Assembly (NCBI GenBank): GCA_020073385.1
Contig: JAIQFH010000042.1
Location: 1-64,000 of the forward strand
Origin: Terriglobia bacterium
GTDB taxonomy: Bacteria; Acidobacteriota; Terriglobia; Terriglobales; Acidobacteriaceae
DNA length: 64,000 nt
Reading direction: 5' to 3'
The notes beneath the pieces are model-generated. The model saw only the letters and a program-made list of their open reading frames with translations, had not been told where the DNA came from and made no database searches. Position numbers and translations under genes: made by a program. This document shows, one piece after another, positions 52,987-61,319 of this stretch. Positions within the stretch are counted from its first letter, which is position 1; each line of letters opens with the position of its first letter.

Positions 52987-53067
52987 AGCACGGCAGGGTA
53001 GCAGATGCGCGGTTTGTTCGGAAACTGTAACACTGAAACATTGCTGTAACCTGCGCGGGATTTGGGT

Positions 53068-53097
53068 TTGACACTGTTCGCGCACGGTTGTTATAGT
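53068..53097 (+). promoter_or_regulatory. probable sigma-70 promoter of rpsA
   Basis: Consensus TTGACA at 53068-53073 and TATAGT at 53092-53097 (18-bp spacer; TTATAG would give 17). It lies about 150 bp before the rpsA start and points the right way. Confidence 0.7.
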
Positions 53098-53250
53098 CGA
53101 AGAGTTCCCATTGGACGCGGGTTCTTTGTAAAACGTCCGACAGCTGGGATTGTTGAAGCTCACTCGCCAGGGTGGGCCCACCACAACCAAACGACTCATC
53201 CAGCAGTCCGCAGAGCAGGTCCCGCATCCGATCACCAGAGAGGCATAACT

Positions 53251-55107
53251 TTGTTCGACGACACCACCGCCCACAATTCAGACTCCACCTCCGCTGTTGC
53301 CACCGAAGCCGAGCCGACGATGGAGCAACAACCCCAGCCAGAACAGAATCAGCCTGCCCAGAGCAGCGAGCCGTCCAGTGAAGCGGCCGCGACACAGCCA
53401 GCCGCCGCGGCCGAGGATAAGGCCGCGCCGGCCGAGGACTTCGCCTCCGCGCTCGAGACGTTCACCACCGAGGCGGAAGAAGCGGTCAGCGAAGACAAGG
53501 TCATCAAGGGTACGGTTCTGAAGCTCACCGGCACTCACGTGGTCGTCGATATCGGCGCCAAGTCGGAAGGCATGCTGCCGCTGGCGGAAGTGCTCGATCA
53601 TGAAGGCAAGCCCAAGTTCAAGCCCGGCGACGAGATCGAGGTCATGCGCTCCAAGGGCGAGGCCGAGGAAGGCTACATCAATCTGTCCTTCCAGAAGGCG
53701 CAGCGCATCCATGCATGGGAAGTAATTGAGAAAGCCTACAACGAGAAGAAGCCGATCAATGCCGTCGTCATCGACCGCATCAAGGGCGGACTCACGGTCG
53801 ATATCCATGGCGCGCACGCGTTCCTGCCTGGCTCGCAGGTCGACCTGCGCCCGATCCGCAACCTGGACGGCATGAAGGGCCAGATCGTCGAAGTCGCCGT
53901 GATCAAGCTGAACAAGAAGCGCGGCAACATCGTCGTCTCCCGCAAGGAACTGCTCGAAGGCGAGCAAAATGAAAAGCGTTCCAAGACGCTCGAGCATCTG
54001 GAAGAAGGTTCAGTCCTGACCGGAGTCGTGAAGAACCTCACCGAATATGGAGCTTTTGTTGATCTCGGCGGGCTCGACGGTTTACTGCATATCACTGACA
54101 TGTCATGGGGACGGCTCACTCACCCCAAAGACCTGGTGAACGTCGGCGACCAGATTCAGGTCAAGGTTCTCAAGTACGACAAAGACAAGCAACGCGTTTC
54201 TCTCGGATTCAAGCAACTCACGCCCGATCCATGGCTCGACGCCGAGCACCGCTATCCCACGGGCGCACACGTCGGCGGACGCGTCATCAGCGTCACCGAC
54301 TACGGAGCGTTCGTTGAACTCGAGCAGGGAATCGAGGGCTTGGTCCACGTCAGCGAGATGACTTGGTCGAAGCGCATGAAGCATCCCTCGAAGCTGGTCA
54401 ATGTTGGCGATCAGGTCGAGTGCGTAGTGCTCAACGTAAATCCCACAGAGCGTCGCATTTCGCTTGGCATGCGCCAGCTTGCGTCCAATCCCTGGGATTC
54501 GCTGCATGAGAAATTCCCAGTTGGCATGACCGTGGAAGGCCGCGTTCGCAACCTCACCGACTTCGGCGCGTTTGTCGAGATCGAAGACGGCATCGACGGC
54601 CTCGTCCACGTCAGCAACCTGAGCTGGACCAAGCGCGTGAAGCATCCTTCGGAAGTGCTGAAGAAAGGCGACCGCGTGAAGGCTGTTGTTCTCGCGATCG
54701 AGCCTGACAAGCGTCGCCTGTCGCTCGGCATCAAGCAGCTGCAGCCCGATGTTTGGGAGTCGTTCTTTCAGACCCACCACATCGGCGACGTCGTGCACGG
54801 CAAAGTCCTGCGCGTAGCCGCGTTCGGTGCTTTTGTGGAAATCGCCGAAGGCGTTGAGGGCCTCTGCCACAAGTCCGAAGCGACCGACCAGCACGGCGAG
54901 CCCTTGCATCTGGAACCAGGCCTCGAGCACGACTTCAAGATCATCAAGATGAATCCCGAGGAGAAGAAAGTCGGCCTCAGCATCCGTGCGGTTGGAGAAG
55001 AAGCCTCCCGTTCGGAAGTCGAAGCCTACAAGCAGCCGGTTTCGAGCACGAGTTCCACGATTGGTGAGCTGATCTCCTGGAAGCGTGCCAGCAACGAAGG
55101 CAACTGA
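53251..55107 (+). CDS. rpsA: 30S ribosomal protein S1
   Basis: 618 residues if started at TTG 53251, which has GAGAGG upstream; ATG 53320 is a possible later start. An acidic Gln/Pro/Ala-rich N-terminal extension of about 80 residues precedes six S1 RNA-binding domains, the last four closely alike (VVKNLTEYGAFVDLGGLDGLLH, VISVTDYGAFVELEQGIEGLVH, RVRNLTDFGAFVEIEDGIDGLVH, KVLRVAAFGAFVEIAEGVEGLCH, read in parts). S1 brings mRNA to the ribosome. It ends with a Ser-rich tail and a strong terminator. Confidence 0.95.
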   Translation: MFDDTTAHNSDSTSAVATEAEPTMEQQPQPEQNQPAQSSEPSSEAAATQPAAAAEDKAAPAEDFASALETFTTEAEEAVSEDKVIKGTVLKLTGTHVVVDIGAKSEGMLPLAEVLDHEGKPKFKPGDEIEVMRSKGEAEEGYINLSFQKAQRIHAWEVIEKAYNEKKPINAVVIDRIKGGLTVDIHGAHAFLPGSQVDLRPIRNLDGMKGQIVEVAVIKLNKKRGNIVVSRKELLEGEQNEKRSKTLEHLEEGSVLTGVVKNLTEYGAFVDLGGLDGLLHITDMSWGRLTHPKDLVNVGDQIQVKVLKYDKDKQRVSLGFKQLTPDPWLDAEHRYPTGAHVGGRVISVTDYGAFVELEQGIEGLVHVSEMTWSKRMKHPSKLVNVGDQVECVVLNVNPTERRISLGMRQLASNPWDSLHEKFPVGMTVEGRVRNLTDFGAFVEIEDGIDGLVHVSNLSWTKRVKHPSEVLKKGDRVKAVVLAIEPDKRRLSLGIKQLQPDVWESFFQTHHIGDVVHGKVLRVAAFGAFVEIAEGVEGLCHKSEATDQHGEPLHLEPGLEHDFKIIKMNPEEKKVGLSIRAVGEEASRSEVEAYKQPVSSTSSTIGELISWKRASNEGN

Positions 55108-55124
55108 GCTGTTGAGGTTTGAGA

Positions 55125-55156
55125 AGGCCGCCCAAACAGGCGGCCTCTTTGTTTTT
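55125..55156 (+). terminator. rho-independent terminator of rpsA
   Basis: AGGCCGCC (55125-55132) and GGCGGCCT (55139-55146) with a CAAACA loop, then CTTTGTTTTT. Confidence 0.93.
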
Positions 55157-55185
55157 CCTTCGTGAACCTTCGTGCCCTTAGTGGT
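55157..55185. repeat. AACCACAAAGG-type repeat, single arm
   Basis: CCTTCGTGAACCTTCGTGCCC followed by TTAGTGGTT: one arm of the family found as inverted pairs at 6579 and 25040. It begins at the end of the rpsA terminator. Confidence 0.65.
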
Positions 55186-55289
55186 TCAAGCCTTTTGCGG
55201 CGGAGCTTAGTCGAACTTGGACGCTCCCACCCGCCCTGTTCTAGAATCTTAAGTTTGCCTTTCAACATCTCTTCCTATAGGGGACAACC

Positions 55290-56705
55290 TTGCCCGATAC
55301 AATTTACGACGTAGCCATCATTGGCAGCGGACCGGCCGGATACACCGCCGCCATCCGCGCCGGCCAATACGGCCTGAAAACCGCGCTCATCGAAAAGGAC
55401 GGATTTCTCGGCGGCACCTGTCTCCACGTCGGCTGCATCCCGACGAAAGCCCTGCTGTTCAATGCCGAGCTCTGGGATCACCTGAAAGAAGCCAAGGAAT
55501 TCGGCATCGAAGGCGTCGATGCCCGCAAGCTCAATTGGGCTGCGATCCAGGACCGCAAGAACAAGATCGTGGCCAAGCACACCAAGGGCCTCGAATTCCT
55601 GATGAAGAAAAACAAAGTCGAGACCATCAAAGGCTACGGCAAGCTGACGGGCCCCGCGCAGAACGGGATTCACACGGTCGAAGTCAGCAACGACGGGAAG
55701 GCGAGCAATCTGAAGGCGAAAAATGTCATCCTCGCGACCGGCTCCGAGGCCCGTCTCATTCCTGGCATGGAAGTCACTGATCGCGTGCTAACAAACATCG
55801 AAATCCTGAACCTCAAAGAGATTCCGAAGTCTCTGGTGATTGTTGGAGCCGGCGCAGTCGGCGTGGAGTTCGCCTCGATCTATCGGTCCTTCGATTGCGA
55901 AGTTACGATCATCGAAATGCTCCCGCGGCTTGTCCCTGTGGAAGATGAAGAAGTGAGCAAAGAACTCGCCCGCGTCTACCGCAAGCGCGGCATCAACTTC
56001 CACACCGGCGCGAAAGTAGACAAGGTTGAGAAGACGAAAACGGGTGTCTCAGTGACAATCACCGTCGACGGCAAGCAGCAAAAGATCGAGGCCGAAAAGA
56101 TCCTAATCGCGATCGGCCGCAAGCCGCGCACGCAAAATGTCGGGCTTGAACGCACGAAGATCAAGCCTGAGCGCGAATTCATCAAGACCGATTCCTGGAT
56201 GCAAACCACCGAGCCCGGTGTTTATGCGATCGGCGATATCGTGCTCGGCACGCCTCAGTTGGCGCACGTCGGGGCCATGGAGGGCTTGGTCGCCGTGGCC
56301 AAGATCGCTGGCAAACCAGCCAAGCCAATCAACCGCGAGCGCATCCCCGGCGCGACATACTGCCATCCCGAGATCGGCAGCGTGGGCCTTACCGAGACCC
56401 AGGCCCGCGAAGCCGGGTACAACGTGAAAATCGGCAAGTTCCCCTTCACGGCCAACTCGCGCGCAAGCATCGTAGGCCAGCACGAAGGCTTTATCAAGAT
56501 CGTGAGCGATGCCGACTACGGAGAGATCCTGGGAGTCCACATCATCGGCCCGCAAGCCACCGAGTTGATTGCCGAAGCAGTAGCCGCGATGGAGTTGGAA
56601 GCAACAGTGGAAGACTTGATGTGGACCATCCACGCGCACCCGACTTTGGCAGAAGCCATGCTCGACGCATCAAACAGCGTGTATGGAATGGCAATCAATG
56701 CCTAA
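55290..56705 (+). CDS. lpdA: dihydrolipoyl dehydrogenase (E3)
   Basis: 471 residues from TTG 55290, preceded by AGGGGA. FAD loop VAIIGSGPAGYTAAIRA, redox cysteines Cys44 and Cys49 in GGTCLHVGCIPTKAL, NAD loop VIVGAGAVGVEFASIY, and the catalytic His-Glu pair in HAHPTLAEA. Reoxidises dihydrolipoyl groups of the E2 subunit. First gene of a region with lipB, pdhA, pdhB and E2. Confidence 0.95.
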   Translation: MPDTIYDVAIIGSGPAGYTAAIRAGQYGLKTALIEKDGFLGGTCLHVGCIPTKALLFNAELWDHLKEAKEFGIEGVDARKLNWAAIQDRKNKIVAKHTKGLEFLMKKNKVETIKGYGKLTGPAQNGIHTVEVSNDGKASNLKAKNVILATGSEARLIPGMEVTDRVLTNIEILNLKEIPKSLVIVGAGAVGVEFASIYRSFDCEVTIIEMLPRLVPVEDEEVSKELARVYRKRGINFHTGAKVDKVEKTKTGVSVTITVDGKQQKIEAEKILIAIGRKPRTQNVGLERTKIKPEREFIKTDSWMQTTEPGVYAIGDIVLGTPQLAHVGAMEGLVAVAKIAGKPAKPINRERIPGATYCHPEIGSVGLTETQAREAGYNVKIGKFPFTANSRASIVGQHEGFIKIVSDADYGEILGVHIIGPQATELIAEAVAAMELEATVEDLMWTIHAHPTLAEAMLDASNSVYGMAINA

Positions 56706-56843
56706 ACTTCATAGCCACGGATTCGCGCGGATCAACACGAATCAACGCAAATTCGAAGAGGCGCGCTGTAATCCAGAGCGCCTTTGCGCGAAGGCCCCAT
56801 GCATCTCCTCTGTGTTCCTCCGTGTCCTCCGTGGTGAAAGCTT

Positions 56844-57698
56844 TTGACTTTGATCTCCCTGATCCAACTCGGCACAGTCGACTACGCCCGAGGCCTGGCT
56901 ATGCAGCAACAGTTGGTCGCGCTCCGCAAAGAAGAAAAGATACCCGACGTCCTCCTGCTGCTCGAACATAAGCCGGTAATCACCCTAGGCCGCAACGCCA
57001 AAGCAGCCAACGTGGTAGCTTCCCCGGAATTTCTGAAAGACCGTGGCGTCGAACTCTTCGAATGCGACCGCGGTGGCGACGTCACTTTCCACGGCCCCGG
57101 CCAGATCGTCGGCTACCCCATCTTCGATCTTCGCAGCTTCGCCAGCCCCGATGCCAAGCGCAAAACCTTGGGCGTAATCGAATTCGTCCGCCGCCTCGAA
57201 GATGTCTTGATACGCACCTGCGCCGATTTTGGGATTCCCACAAAGCGAGTAGCAGGTCTAACCGGTGTCTGGACAAATGCCGGGCAGAGCGATGCTCACG
57301 TAGAGACAGCCGCCTCGGCTGTCTCGCGAAGCGAAGCGAGCGGCCCCGAGCACAATGCCGAAGCCAAGCTGGCCGCCATCGGCGTTCACATCTCGCGTTA
57401 CGTCACCTCCCACGGCTTCGCCCTGAACGTGAACACGGACCTGAGCTACTTCAACCTGATCATTCCTTGCGGCATCACAAGCAAGCCGGTCACCTCGATG
57501 CAAAAGGAATTGGGTAAAGAACTCGACCTCAACGCCGTGTCCGAATCCATCTCCCGCAACTTCGGCGTGGTCTTCCAAAGTCAGGTCCTCTGGGTGGACA
57601 CCCTCGACGCGCTCCTCGGCCGCACGGTCGGAGTCCCCATGAAGCCACCTGCAGAACTCCGCCAACTCCACAAGGAAGACGGCTCCCGATGGGCCTAA
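56844..57698 (+). CDS. lipB: octanoyl-[acyl carrier protein]:protein octanoyltransferase, with in-frame REP insertion
   Basis: 284 residues from TTG 56844 (no good ATG is available). LLLLEHKPVITLGR, the RGGDVTFHGPGQIVGYPI signature, catalytic Lys175 in AKLAAIGVHI and Cys209 in IIPCGITSKPV are all present, spaced as in E. coli LipB. Between GLTGVWT and the catalytic lysine, where homologues normally have a short turn, there are about 28 extra residues; codons 57304-57343 are a REP palindrome and tail (VETAASAVSRSEAS). The frame is intact, so the enzyme may tolerate the loop. It supplies lipoate for the E2 protein encoded downstream. Confidence 0.92.
   Translation: MTLISLIQLGTVDYARGLAMQQQLVALRKEEKIPDVLLLLEHKPVITLGRNAKAANVVASPEFLKDRGVELFECDRGGDVTFHGPGQIVGYPIFDLRSFASPDAKRKTLGVIEFVRRLEDVLIRTCADFGIPTKRVAGLTGVWTNAGQSDAHVETAASAVSRSEASGPEHNAEAKLAAIGVHISRYVTSHGFALNVNTDLSYFNLIIPCGITSKPVTSMQKELGKELDLNAVSESISRNFGVVFQSQVLWVDTLDALLGRTVGVPMKPPAELRQLHKEDGSRWA
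57304..57343 (+). repeat. REP copy (family A) inside lipB
   Basis: AGACAGCCG-CCT-CGGCTGTCT palindrome at 57304-57324, with both outer bases changed so that pairing is kept, and the tail CGCGAAGCGAAGCGAGCGG to 57343. It is in frame within the coding sequence, same orientation as the gene. Confidence 0.88.
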
Positions 57699-57765
57699 GC
57701 CTGCTCTAGCCCTTTTCACCTGACTCGCGATACCATCAAGAAAAGCGCCCTCTGCGCCGCCTTAG

Positions 57766-59163
57766 ATGGGGAACAACAAGAAGAAGTCTAAAGCCAGCTC
57801 CAACGGCCATCGTTCGCGCAACGGATCGCGGCCCAGCAACAGCCATGTGGGAAGAGACCATGTGGCGACGGCCGCCCTCGAAAGCCTGCCCCGAGCGCAG
57901 TCGAGGGGTCGGGTCGAGCGAAGCTCGACAGGCTCTCCCAACCACAACCTCCGCACCTACGAAATCCCCGACTTTCGCCTGGAGCACCCGCAATTCTCCG
58001 TCCGCCAACTGACAGATAAGGACAAGACCGGCCACGAGCACGTCCGCTACGAAGTTACCGGAGACCTGGACGCCCCCGTCCCGCCCATCCGCGACTCCAA
58101 GTATCTCGACAGGCAGCAAGCCATTGAGATCTACCGCTACATGCTGCTCAACCGCAAAATGGAGATCGCGCTGGAAAATCTCTACAAGCAAGGCAAGGTC
58201 GTCGGCGGGGTCTACTTCGGACTCGGTCAGGAAGCCTGCTCCTGCGCCTCCGCCTACGCGCTCGATCAAGACGACTGGTTCGCTCCCATGATCCGCAATC
58301 AGGGATCGCTTCTGGTTCGCGGCTTTCGCGCGAGCGACACCATGATGCAGTACATGGCCAAAGCCGATTCGCCCACCAGGGGCCGCGACGGCACCTCACA
58401 CTTCGGCGACATCGAAAAACGCAACATGGTCTCGCCCATCTCGATGCTCGGTGATCTGATTCCTGTGATGTCAGGCGTCGCTCTCGGCGCGCGCCTTCAA
58501 GGACGTAACATCGCCGTTATGACCTACATCGGTGACGGTGGCCAGTCCACCGGCGTCACCTATGAAGGCATCAACTTCGCCGCCGTTCAGAATCTCGGCC
58601 TCGTGCTCTTTGTCGAATCCAACTTGTGGGCGTATTCCACGCCGTCCGAAATGCAGTATCGCTGCAAAGACCTCGCCGAGCGCGCCATCGGATACGGCAT
58701 CCCCGGCGTGATCGTCGACGGCACCGATGCCTGCCAGGTTTACGACGCCGCCCACGAAGCCGTCGAGCGCGCCTATGCAGGCGCAGGCCCCACGCTGATC
58801 GAAGCCAAGATGATGCGCATGAAAGGTCACGCCATCCACGACGCCGCGAGCTATGTGCCCAAGCCGATGTTTGAATTTTGGAAGAAGCGCGACCCGCTGG
58901 CGAGATTCGAAAATTATCTGGTGAAAGACAAGAAGTGGCTGACGGCAAAAGAGAATGAAGCGCTGATCGCAGAAATAGAAGAAGTAATCGAAGCAGAACG
59001 CGAGATTGCCGTGAACTCCCCGATGCCAACGCCAGAATCAGCCGAAGGCGGAGTCTTCTGCGAAAACGGTTGCCACGAAATCAAACCAAAATACGCGGTG
59101 CCGAAAGTGAAAAAGGGAACAAGCGGTTACAAGGAAACCGAAGCAGCGGTGCATTTGAAATAG
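57766..59163 (+). CDS. pdhA: pyruvate (branched-chain-type) dehydrogenase E1 alpha subunit
   Basis: 465 residues. The thiamine diphosphate motif is MTYIGDGGQSTGVTYEGINF ending in FVESN; RNQGSLLVRG and KGHAIHDAASYVPK are further E1-alpha marks. The first 65 residues are basic and low in complexity and include codons from a dispersed repeat (57884-57938, about residues 40-58), so translation may start later than ATG 57766 or the N-terminus was remodelled. It forms an alpha2-beta2 E1 with PdhB, which is encoded 587 bp away beyond an antisense gene. Confidence 0.9.
   Translation: MGNNKKKSKASSNGHRSRNGSRPSNSHVGRDHVATAALESLPRAQSRGRVERSSTGSPNHNLRTYEIPDFRLEHPQFSVRQLTDKDKTGHEHVRYEVTGDLDAPVPPIRDSKYLDRQQAIEIYRYMLLNRKMEIALENLYKQGKVVGGVYFGLGQEACSCASAYALDQDDWFAPMIRNQGSLLVRGFRASDTMMQYMAKADSPTRGRDGTSHFGDIEKRNMVSPISMLGDLIPVMSGVALGARLQGRNIAVMTYIGDGGQSTGVTYEGINFAAVQNLGLVLFVESNLWAYSTPSEMQYRCKDLAERAIGYGIPGVIVDGTDACQVYDAAHEAVERAYAGAGPTLIEAKMMRMKGHAIHDAASYVPKPMFEFWKKRDPLARFENYLVKDKKWLTAKENEALIAEIEEVIEAEREIAVNSPMPTPESAEGGVFCENGCHEIKPKYAVPKVKKGTSGYKETEAAVHLK
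57884..57938 (+). repeat. CCGAGCGCAGTCGAGGGG-type repeat inside the pdhA N-terminal region
   Basis: GCCTGCCCCGAGCGCAGTCG, then GGGTCGAGCGAAGCTCGACAGG, a member of the dispersed family also at 3380 and 60759. Just before it, 57861-57880 (TGTGGCGACGGCCGCCCTCG) resembles a decayed REP family A unit. Confidence 0.7.
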
Positions 59164-59165
59164 TT

Positions 59166-59651
59166 TCAGGAAGGCTTGAACAACAGGGGTTGTACGGAGA
59201 CGACGTCAGGTGAACACGCCGGGTCCCAAGGATAATGCCCTTCACGATCTGGCCAGAAACACTGCAGGACTGGAAACGGGTCGCCGTTGTAAAACCAGAT
59301 TGCCCAGCCGAGGTAATCCGCGCAGCAAGTGGCGTCGAAAGGGCGAAACTGACAACCACATCGCGCGAAGATATCTTGGTATTCGTTTCCGGGTTCGAAT
59401 CGGGTACCGGCCTTCACCGCATTCCCGATGTTGTTGATGATTTTGTGCATGATGTCGAGTTCAAGTCCAAAGATGACGATCTCAGGATGTTGGTAGGTGT
59501 GAAAGAGCCCTGTGGAAAAGGACCACTCTGGCCCTGTCTCACCTTCACGCCGGAAGATGTTGGTTACATTCCACCCATGAGTCTCGATCTGGGCAAGGAA
59601 CTTTTGGTCAGCCGGATGAGAATTGTCAGGGTGGCTGCGGTCGCGGATCAT
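59166..59651 (-). CDS. DUF4262-family protein, antisense between pdhA and pdhB
   Basis: 161 residues. The core WNVTNIFRREGETGPEWSFSTGLFHTYQHPEIVIFGL followed by VKAGTRFEPGNEYQDIF matches DUF4262, a small soluble family of unknown function; I quote it only in parts from 30 to 90. Two cysteine pairs (CGCQF, ATCCADY) may bind metal. The stop is two bases past the pdhA stop and the gene faces the opposite way, so it looks inserted into what would otherwise be a pdhA-pdhB operon. Confidence 0.83.
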   Translation of the reverse strand: MIRDRSHPDNSHPADQKFLAQIETHGWNVTNIFRREGETGPEWSFSTGLFHTYQHPEIVIFGLELDIMHKIINNIGNAVKAGTRFEPGNEYQDIFARCGCQFRPFDATCCADYLGWAIWFYNGDPFPVLQCFWPDREGHYPWDPACSPDVVSVQPLLFKPS

Positions 59652-59719
59652 GCGGTGCAGATTAGCATGGAACTCCGGCCACGTGACAAATCCGCGGACA
59701 TTCGTGTAAATCCGTGGCG

Positions 59720-59748
59720 AAACTTTGAAACATTGAAACTTTGAAACC
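59720..59748. repeat. TTTGAAAC-type repeat just before pdhB
   Basis: Three close copies of AAACTTTGAAAC/AAACATTGAAAC directly before the pdhB ATG, related to 15977-16069. They would form much of the 5' leader. Confidence 0.6.
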
Positions 59749-59749
59749 T

Positions 59750-60721
59750 ATGCTCCTCACCTACCTCGAAGCCATCCGCCAGGGAATCTGGGAAGAAATG
59801 GAACGCGACCCCACCGTCTTCTGCCTCGGCGAAGACATCGGCATTTACGGCGGCGCCTTCAAAGTCACCGACGGATTTATCGATCGATTCGGTCCCGAGC
59901 GCGTCATCGACACGCCCATCGCCGAGTCCGCCATCGTTGGCGCGGCGTTCGGAGCGTCGCTCACCGGCATGCGCCCCGTCGCCGAATTTCAGTTCATGGA
60001 TTTCATCGGCTGTGCCTTCAACCAGATCTCCAACATGGTCGCCAAGACGCACTATCTCTGGGGCGCGCCCGCCCCCCTTGTCCTGCGCGGCCCCAGCGGC
60101 GGATACGTCCACGGCGGCCCCTTCCACTCGCAAAATCCCGAGATGTGGTTCGTCCACAACCCGGGCCTGAAAGTCATTTGCCCCGCTACGCCCTACGACG
60201 CCAAGGGCTTGATCAAGGCCGCCATCCGCGACAACAATCCCTGCGTCTTCTTCGAACACAAATATCTTTACCGCCGTATTAAAGAGGAAGTCCCCGCGGA
60301 AGATTACGTAGTCCCGATCGGAAAGGCGCGCTTGGCGCGCGAAGGCAAAGACCTCAGCATCATCACCTACGCAGCCATGGTGCACACCGCATCAGAAGCG
60401 GCGGAAATTCTAAAGAAGGAAGGAACCGAGCTCGAAATCCTCGACCTGCGCACCGTCTCCCCGCTCGATCGCGAAGCCATCGCGCAAACCGTGAAGAAGA
60501 CCAACAAAGTCATCATCCTGCACGAGCACTCCCGCACCGGGGGCCTTGCCGGAGAGATCGCCGCCATCATCAATGAAGAAGCCTTCGACGATCTCGACGG
60601 CCCAATCGTCCGCATCGCCGGCCTGGATTCCGCGATCCCGTTCTCCCCTCCGCAGGAGCACCACTACCTCCCGAAGGTGGAAGACGTAGTCCGCGAGTCC
60701 CGCCGCCTGAGGGCGTACTGA
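59750..60721 (+). CDS. pdhB: pyruvate (branched-chain-type) dehydrogenase E1 beta subunit
   Basis: 323 residues from ATG 59750; a TTG three codons earlier lies in a repeat. LGEDIGIYGGAFKVTDG, DTPIAESAIVGAAFGAS, FMDFIGCAFNQISNMVAK and RGPSGGYVHGGPFHSQ are typical of E1-beta, and LHEHSRTGGLAGEIAAII lies in the transketolase C-terminal domain. Partner of PdhA. Because the antisense DUF4262 gene intervenes, it should need its own promoter between 59652 and 59749. Confidence 0.94.
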   Translation: MLLTYLEAIRQGIWEEMERDPTVFCLGEDIGIYGGAFKVTDGFIDRFGPERVIDTPIAESAIVGAAFGASLTGMRPVAEFQFMDFIGCAFNQISNMVAKTHYLWGAPAPLVLRGPSGGYVHGGPFHSQNPEMWFVHNPGLKVICPATPYDAKGLIKAAIRDNNPCVFFEHKYLYRRIKEEVPAEDYVVPIGKARLAREGKDLSIITYAAMVHTASEAAEILKKEGTELEILDLRTVSPLDREAIAQTVKKTNKVIILHEHSRTGGLAGEIAAIINEEAFDDLDGPIVRIAGLDSAIPFSPPQEHHYLPKVEDVVRESRRLRAY

Positions 60722-60735
60722 GCAAGAATATGTGG

Positions 60736-60775
60736 GGACAGCCGCCTTCGGCTGTCCAGTCGAGCGAAGCTCGAC
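60736..60775 (+). repeat. REP copy (family A) joined to a TCGAGCGAAGCTCGA hairpin
   Basis: GGACAGCCG-CCTT-CGGCTGTCC at 60736-60757 (loop one base longer) followed by GTCGAGC-GAA-GCTCGAC at 60759-60775. Two repeat families abut here, 15 bases after the pdhB stop. Confidence 0.82.
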
Positions 60776-60902
60776 ACCAATTGCATCGGGAAGGGCACGA
60801 CTTCAGTCGTGCCAATCAAGTTTCGGAAGAAGTTGCGGCTCCAGTCGCTGAGGGCCGCGTAGCCTAAGCTGTGGCGTGATACGCGCGTTCTATCTCTCAC
60901 CC

Positions 60903-61265
60903 ATGACCAATAACACTTCGCGGATTCTTAGGCTCGCAGCCGCAGTGTCGCTGATGGTGCTTGCCGCGAACTGCTTTCTAAAATACCTCTGGTGGACGGC
61001 CTGTTACAGCGCCTGGTACGGCGTCCCCAAACTCGCCGAGCAGTGGAAGCTTGCCGGTTCCAACGCTTCATTCAATGGGTGGAGCTTCATCGCTTTCGAA
61101 GCCGCAACCATCACACTCCTCTTCGGCCTGATCAGCTTGCGCTCGATCCAACCGTCAGGCTTCTTCAGGAGTGGCGCGCGTCTCGCCCTGTCGTTCACAT
61201 TCTCAATCGCCGGAACCGGCGCCTTCGCCCTGGCTATCAGTTGGCTCAAACAAGGGATCCATTAG
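60903..61265 (+). CDS. small three-helix membrane protein of unknown function
   Basis: 120 residues from ATG 60903 (GTG 60876 is in frame). Helices: ILRLAAAVSLMVLAANCFL, SFIAFEAATITLLFGLISL and LALSFTFSIAGTGAFALAIS. No family recognised. It lies between pdhB and a cytochrome c gene and may be co-transcribed with the latter (54-bp gap). Confidence 0.65.
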   Translation: MTNNTSRILRLAAAVSLMVLAANCFLKYLWWTACYSAWYGVPKLAEQWKLAGSNASFNGWSFIAFEAATITLLFGLISLRSIQPSGFFRSGARLALSFTFSIAGTGAFALAISWLKQGIH

Positions 61266-61319
61266 CGACCCCGCTAGCCTCCCGCCCCGCCCATCTGCCA
61301 CAATACCTTCGGAGGATTC

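Noticed and set aside
59385..59420. tRNA-like GGGTTCGAATCGGG
   Set aside because: Lies within the DUF4262 coding sequence and no cloverleaf can be formed around it.
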